Assembly: GCA_946498975.1 (NCBI GenBank)
Contig: CAMMQC010000017.1
Span: 1-33,987 of the forward strand
DNA: 33,987 nucleotides
DNA from: an uncultured Mycoplasmatota bacterium
Lineage (GTDB): Bacteria > Bacillota_I > Bacilli_A > RF39 > UBA660
Direction: 5' to 3'
The position numbers and the translations under genes are program-made. The notes beneath the pieces were generated by a model. It did not search any database. It had not been told where the DNA came from and saw nothing but the letters and a program-made list of their open reading frames with translations. Positions 33,794-33,987 of the stretch are shown here, piece after piece (position 1 is the first letter of the stretch; the number at the start of each line of letters is the position of its first letter).

Positions 33794-33987
33794 TTATTTT
33801 AAACTTTCTACTTTTACTTTAGACAAACCAGTAATATTCATAACTTCATCAATAGAAAAGTTATTATCTAACAGTTTTTTAGCAGTTGAAACAAGTTGTT
33901 TCTCAAAGACTTTACTTTTCTCTTCAAGAGACTTTTGCCCTTCCTCAAGAGATTTTTGTCCTTCCTCAAGAGATTTTTGTCCTTCCT
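33794..33987 (-). CDS. C-terminus of an Rpn/PD-(D/E)XK-family protein (partial)
   Basis: Only the last 64 codons are inside the window; the gene runs off the right edge. They start with repeated EEGQKSL heptads, then LVSTAKKLLDNNFSIDEV and MNITGLSKVKVESLK. A charged repeat linker followed by a short helix-turn-helix (xSIDEVxxITGLSxxxV) is the usual tail of Rpn-family recombination-promoting nuclease/putative transposase proteins. The catalytic domain lies outside, so the assignment is from the tail only. Confidence 0.65.
   Translation of the reverse strand, partial: EGQKSLEEGQKSLEEGQKSLEEKSKVFEKQLVSTAKKLLDNNFSIDEVMNITGLSKVKVESLK
33922..33987 (-). repeat. 21-bp in-frame tandem repeats
   Basis: Three 21-bp units are seen: 33922-33942 (diverged), 33943-33963 and 33964-33984 (identical), and more may lie beyond the edge. 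Each codes for the heptad EEGQKSL. Unit-number change keeps the frame and only alters linker length. Confidence 0.9.

Noticed and set aside
33922-33987. Possible CRISPR array
   Set aside because: The 21-bp units are directly adjacent with no spacers and keep a coding frame.

Overview
The window is strongly AT-rich, tightly packed DNA from a low-GC Firmicute. TGG encodes Trp and TGA acts as a stop. Evidence for an anaerobic, Gram-positive fermenter, probably gut-associated and near the uncultured Bacilli/Mollicutes relatives or Clostridia: an [FeFe] hydrogenase, MurE, a thioester/Cna-B wall-anchored adhesin, a glucosaminidase and a 3D-domain wall protein, 2-hydroxyacyl-CoA-dehydratase-type activators, and good GGAGG ribosome binding sites. 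I see no tRNA, rRNA, CRISPR array or prophage. The lineage is an inference; no marker gene here fixes it.

Layout. (1) 1-1.25 kb: a tnpB-only IS200/IS605-type element with its probable omegaRNA end. (2) 1.3-7.1 kb: redox genes. These are an aldo/keto reductase-flavodoxin operon divergent from a MerR regulator, and a three-gene set of FMN reductase (frameshifted), [FeFe] hydrogenase and GltD-like flavoprotein. Both sets have promoters with the unusual 19-bp spacer of MerR-activated promoters. An anchored thioredoxin plus bPH protein, and an orphan HigA-like regulator, follow. (3) 8.07-10.99 kb, the only long plus-strand run: three overlapping genes for a split DUF2229/HgdB-like/HgdC-like activase system. 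(4) 11.0-15.2 kb: an exported orphan, a 200-bp intergenic region holding two decayed gene fragments, an ABC-F ATPase, and two tandem EEP-like proteins lacking catalytic residues. (5) 15.3-22.6 kb: a Ca2+-type P-ATPase, a GT-C-like membrane protein overlapping a UGM-like flavoenzyme, and a tandem pair of unknown paralogues, one frameshifted. (6) 22.7-33.6 kb: cell-surface genes (glucosaminidase, giant adhesin, two-domain DUF6273-like surface protein, 3D protein, MurE), with tex among them. (7) Right edge: the C-terminus of an Rpn/PD-(D/E)XK-type protein with in-frame 21-bp repeats.

Most striking signal: 10 consecutive G (minus strand) in the leader of the two-domain surface protein gene. The tract lies inside short ORFs. 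In one of three phases the ORF with the better ribosome site would end exactly inside the 5' arm of an intrinsic terminator just upstream of the surface gene. This is the geometry of a phase-variable, translation-coupled attenuator and I have not seen it described. Two further genes are broken at homopolymers (A6, T8), so slippage, or assembly error at homopolymers, recurs in the window.
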